From contig DRGT01000041.1 in NCBI GenBank assembly GCA_011055585.1, positions 1 to 7,474 of the forward strand: 7,474 bases of DNA, given 5' to 3'. Below the pieces are notes generated by a model. It ran no database searches, was not told where the DNA came from, and saw only the letters and a program-made list of their open reading frames with translations. Numbering within the stretch: the first letter of the stretch is position 1; each line of letters starts with the position of its first letter. The DNA is from Candidatus Nitrosopumilus sp. Its GTDB lineage: Archaea > Thermoproteota > Nitrososphaeria > Nitrososphaerales > Nitrosopumilaceae. The position numbers and the translations under genes are program-made. Below, piece after piece: positions 5,712 through 7,474 of the stretch.

Positions 5712-6059
5712 TCATGCCTTTGCAACAGATGGAATGTTTGGAACTATTTCAACCTCGACATAGTTTCCTGTATAAGAGGCACTTAGTGATCTAACCTTAC
5801 TTCTGTATAGGAAGAATTTTTTTCCATCATCTGAAATCATTCCAGAAATTGCCACAAGCTTGTTGTCATGTAGGGTTTGAAGTCTTCTGTATACAGTACT
5901 GATTGGAATCTTAGTATCTGCTGCAATATCCATGGCTGATTTTGGTTTTTCCATAGTTGCTTCTATGATTCCTCTGCAGTACTTGTCTGCTAGAACCTCG
6001 AGAATTGCATCCTTTCTTTCATCATCTTCGATTTTTCTTTTCTGAAGTATTGTTTGCAT
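5712..6059 (-). CDS. Winged helix-turn-helix regulator (ArsR-like)
   Basis: With the ATG at 6059 the product is 115 residues beginning MQTILQKRKIEDDERKDAIL. A winged-helix domain covers about residues 12-85: helix 1 (KDAILEVLADKYCRGIIEATM), helix 2 (SAMDIAADTKI), recognition helix (PISTVYRRLQTLHDNKLV) and a wing (ISGMISDDGKKFFLYRS). The end (YVEVEIVPNIPSV) may be a dimer strand. This is the ArsR-like type; no metal-binding cysteine cluster is visible, only one cysteine (in DKYC), so arsenic or metal sensing is not supported. The frame is open further to a GTG at 6137, but a good TATA box (6082-6090) and an 18-bp palindrome fall inside that extension, so the ATG at 6059 is preferred. It leads the operon with the four-CBS gene and probably represses itself through the palindrome. 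Confidence 0.85.
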   Translation of the reverse strand: MQTILQKRKIEDDERKDAILEVLADKYCRGIIEATMEKPKSAMDIAADTKIPISTVYRRLQTLHDNKLVAISGMISDDGKKFFLYRSKVRSLSASYTGNYVEVEIVPNIPSVAKA

Positions 6060-6081
6060 GTATTCTGTTTGTGACCATTTT

Positions 6082-6090
6082 GATATAATC
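6082..6090 (-). promoter_or_regulatory. TATA box of the winged-helix gene
   Basis: The minus strand reads GATTATATC, 23-31 nt upstream of the ATG at 6059. It is one of the better TATA matches in the window and argues for the short (115-residue) form of the protein. Confidence 0.55.
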
Positions 6091-6096
6091 AGTAGG

Positions 6097-6114
6097 ACTG
6101 CATTGCAATGCAGT
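6097..6114. promoter_or_regulatory. 18-bp perfect palindrome, likely operator
   Basis: ACTGCATTGCAATGCAGT reads the same on both strands. It lies between two divergent TATA-like boxes, six bases from the one at 6082-6090 and eleven from the one at 6126-6134. This is the usual place for a dimeric regulator to act on both promoters. The neighbouring winged-helix protein is the obvious candidate to bind it; that pairing is inferred from position only. Confidence 0.75.
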
Positions 6115-6125
6115 GCAGACTTACT

Positions 6126-6134
6126 CAATATATT
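6126..6134 (+). promoter_or_regulatory. TATA box of the zinc-ribbon gene
   Basis: CAATATATT lies 23-31 nt before the ATG at 6157, consistent with a leaderless transcript diverging from the winged-helix gene. Confidence 0.5.
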
Positions 6135-6156
6135 CACAAATACCTAGTGAAAATCA

Positions 6157-6375
6157 ATGAATGGAACTCAATTAAAATATGGACATTTACTGCCTTTGAA
6201 TGATGACCGAAATTTTGCAGTTGATGGAATTGAAATTTGCTGTGACTGTGGCAGTTCAGAAACAACAACTCTTTCAAGTGGGATATATTGCAGAATATGC
6301 CGAAGTTTTAGGCTTTATCACAACAGATTAAACGATAGGTTTCGCCCCACTGGAACGGTTTTAGATTTTGATTAA
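6157..6375 (+). CDS. Small zinc-ribbon protein
   Basis: This is a 72-residue protein with one clear zinc ribbon: C28-x2-C31-x13-C45-x2-C48 (knuckles CCDCGSS and YCRICRSF, with C29 spare). The ends are polar and have no membrane segment. The second knuckle is followed by a basic stretch (RSFRLYHNRLNDRFR), which could contact nucleic acid. It diverges from the winged-helix gene and likely shares its operator. It is followed one base later by the start of a CBS-gene remnant, then by a CBS gene and a dehydrogenase gene in the same direction. The start is supported by the TATA box at 6126-6134. I do not recognise a named family; a nucleic-acid-binding or protein-binding accessory role is the most that can be said. 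Confidence 0.75.
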   Translation: MNGTQLKYGHLLPLNDDRNFAVDGIEICCDCGSSETTTLSSGIYCRICRSFRLYHNRLNDRFRPTGTVLDFD

Positions 6376-6376
6376 A

Positions 6377-6517
6377 ATGAACCTAAAAAAACCCCCTAAG
6401 GTAGTTGGAATAGTTACAGCAACAGATCTTGCGGAAATTTGTAGTTGGGATTATGATTATAAATTAAGGAGAATTTGTGCTCAAATGCTATTGCGTATGA
6501 AAGGATTAACAGACTAG
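6377..6517 (+). pseudogene. C-terminal remnant of a CBS-domain gene
   Basis: A 46-codon open frame (ATG at 6377, TAG at 6515-6517) reads, after a lysine- and proline-containing start, VVGIVTATDLAEICSW and ends LLRMKGLTD. It matches the last part of CBS2 and the tail of the gene just downstream: residues 8-42 align with residues 109-143 of that protein, about 20 of 35 identical by eye, without gaps. Everything upstream of the last CBS strand is missing, replaced by the zinc-ribbon gene. So this looks like the leftover of a tandem paralogue lost by deletion. The frame is still open, so a translated micro-protein coupled to the zinc-ribbon gene (one base apart) is possible, but half a CBS domain would not fold alone. 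Confidence 0.75.
6457..6466 (+). promoter_or_regulatory. TATA-like box inside the CBS remnant
   Basis: TTATAAATTA is a strong archaeal TATA match. Transcription would start near 6485-6492, giving a leader of about 40-47 nt that includes the Shine-Dalgarno-like GAGGGG before the CBS gene at 6532. This could drive the CBS and dehydrogenase genes independently of the zinc-ribbon promoter. Confidence 0.4.
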
Positions 6518-6520
6518 CTT

Positions 6521-6526
6521 GAGGGG
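6521..6526 (+). promoter_or_regulatory. Shine-Dalgarno-like GAGGGG before the CBS gene at 6532
   Basis: GAGGGG ends five bases before the ATG at 6532. It stands out because most other starts in this window appear leaderless. It fits a gene read from a longer or polycistronic mRNA. Confidence 0.45.
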
Positions 6527-6531
6527 ATAGT

Positions 6532-6993
6532 ATGGCAAGTACCTTTGTAAAAGACATTATGAAAAAGAACGTGATAACAATAGACGTAGCAGAGTCAATA
6601 CAAGATGCCGCTCAAATGATGACCAATGCAAATGTTGGATGTGTTATAGTAACAAGAAAAGATGTACCTGTAGGAATAATGACTGAAAGGGATTTTGTTA
6701 CAAAAGTTGCAGCAGAAGGCAGACCACTTTTCACTGAAGTTTCTGAAGTCATGTCTTTACCGCTTACAGTAATTGATCCTGATGAAACGGTTTGGGAGGC
6801 AGCAGAAATTATGAGAGGAAAAGGAATACACAAGTTACCTGTTCAAGAAGGAACCAAGATAGTAGGAATTGTTACAACAACTGACCTTGTGGAAATTTGT
6901 AGCTATGGTTCTGATTCTCAAATGAGACATGTTTGTGATCAAATCCTGATGCGAATTAAGCCCACTAACTATGTAGAGGCGGGGTTGGACTGA
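6532..6993 (+). CDS. Two-CBS-domain protein upstream of malate dehydrogenase
   Basis: This 153-residue protein is a single CBS pair: CBS1 about 6-60 (VKDIMKKNVITID, then VGIMTERDF) and CBS2 about 70-124 (VSEVMSLPLTVID, then KIVGIVTTTDLVEI), plus a helical tail (SQMRHVCDQILMRIK). It is a paralogue of the protein at 2160-2606 and of the remnant at 6377-6517. It has no other domain, so it should act as a free nucleotide-sensing subunit. A GAGGGG sequence five bases before the ATG supports this start. Its TGA stop is followed, in the same frame and without a gap, by the coding sequence of a malate/lactate dehydrogenase, so the two are surely on one transcript and the CBS protein might tune that enzyme by energy charge (inference from position only). 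Confidence 0.92.
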   Translation: MASTFVKDIMKKNVITIDVAESIQDAAQMMTNANVGCVIVTRKDVPVGIMTERDFVTKVAAEGRPLFTEVSEVMSLPLTVIDPDETVWEAAEIMRGKGIHKLPVQEGTKIVGIVTTTDLVEICSYGSDSQMRHVCDQILMRIKPTNYVEAGLD

Positions 6994-7474
6994 CTGATTT
7001 CGATCATAGGAAGTGGTAGAGTTGGTTCTGCTATTGCTTTTCTAGCAGTAGCTACTTCTCTTGACGACATACATCTAGTTAATCGTCATAAAGACAAAGC
7101 ACTAGGACAAGCACTAGATATCTCAGGTGCTATTCCTGAAAATTCCCCAATTTCTGTTATTGGCACTGATTTTTCTGAAATTAAAAATTCTGAAGTAGTT
7201 GTCATTTCAGCTAGTGTTAAAACTTACATGAAAGGTCGTATGGAAATGCTTCCAGATCAAGTAGCTATGATTCGGGACATTGCAAAGAAGATCGAAAAAT
7301 TTGCTCCTGATTCTAAAATTCTGATAGTTTCAAATCCTGTAGATATTCTTAACTACATTTTCCAAAAAGAAACAGGAATGTCTAGAGAAAATGTCATCGG
7401 AGTGGCTTCAAGTCTTGATTCTAGTAGATTTAGATACTTACTTTCAAAAGAGCTTAAAGTAAAATCATCACAGA
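6994..7474 (+). CDS. mdh: Malate/lactate dehydrogenase, 5' part, unusual start codon
   Basis: About 160 codons are visible before the window ends. The enzyme interconverts malate and oxaloacetate (or lactate and pyruvate) with a nicotinamide cofactor. The Rossmann motif is IIGSGRVG (residues 4-11 counted from the CTG). LVNRHK follows the second strand; an Asn-Arg pair there, instead of an acidic residue, hints at NADP(H) preference. GRMEML (81-86) holds an arginine (R82) at about the place of a substrate-binding one. SNPVDIL (113-119) holds the conserved Asn, and LDSSRFR (141-147) the Asp and Arg of the active site; the catalytic His should lie beyond the edge. No ATG, GTG or TTG is in frame between the preceding TGA (6991-6993) and the Rossmann motif. 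CTG at 6994 sits where family members have Met, with ATT at 6997 next. The gene directly follows the CBS gene. Malate rather than lactate use is not proven here. Confidence 0.85.
   Translation, partial: MISIIGSGRVGSAIAFLAVATSLDDIHLVNRHKDKALGQALDISGAIPENSPISVIGTDFSEIKNSEVVVISASVKTYMKGRMEMLPDQVAMIRDIAKKIEKFAPDSKILIVSNPVDILNYIFQKETGMSRENVIGVASSLDSSRFRYLLSKELKVKSSQ

Noticed and set aside
6060..6137. 26-residue N-terminal extension of the winged-helix protein from a GTG at 6137
   Set aside because: The extension contains a good TATA box and a perfect palindrome at promoter spacing from the ATG at 6059, and adds nothing that looks like a domain.
6991..6993. TGA as a selenocysteine codon joining CBS and dehydrogenase
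   Set aside because: No stem-loop of the needed kind was seen, and this lineage is not known to use selenocysteine. Ordinary stop followed by an unusual start is simpler.

Overview
The window looks like chromosomal DNA of an ammonia-oxidising archaeon of the Nitrososphaerota (Thaumarchaeota), probably close to Nitrosopumilus, Nitrosarchaeum or Nitrosotenuis. The reasons are AT-rich DNA, a group II chaperonin (thermosome) ending in a Gly/Met-rich tail, many short CBS-domain and zinc-ribbon proteins, and archaeal TATA-like boxes centred about 25 nt upstream of start codons with no Shine-Dalgarno sequence (leaderless mRNAs). The lineage rests on recognising protein styles, not on a search.

Layout. 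1-151 (-): 5' part of a small protein cut by the window edge. 225-422 (-): Cys-rich mini-protein. 452-2101 (-): thermosome subunit. 2160-2606 (-): two-CBS protein. 2607-2907: intergenic region with several inverted repeats that could form a structured RNA. 2908-3504 (+): Hsp20 with a fresh 96-bp internal tandem duplication. 3539-4123 (-): ribbon-helix-helix protein. 4162-4710 (-): two CBS domains fused to a C2H2-like zinc finger. 5712-6059 (-) then 4833-5699 (-): a winged-helix regulator followed 12 nt later by a four-CBS protein whose last domain is broken by a one-base frameshift in an A6 run. 6157-6375 (+): zinc-ribbon protein. 6377-6517 (+): remnant of a CBS gene. 6532-6993 (+): two-CBS protein. 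6994-7474 (+): 5' part of a malate/lactate dehydrogenase gene with no ordinary start codon.

Two themes stand out. One is protein quality control: thermosome and Hsp20 lie about 800 bp apart, separated by a CBS protein and the possible RNA. The other is an unusual density of CBS domains (ten in four genes plus a half-domain remnant), which usually sense adenine nucleotides; here they are mixed with putative DNA-binding proteins and one core carbon-metabolism enzyme. A perfect 18-bp palindrome sits between the TATA boxes of the divergent winged-helix and zinc-ribbon genes and is the best operator candidate. No tRNA, rRNA, insertion sequence or CRISPR array was seen.
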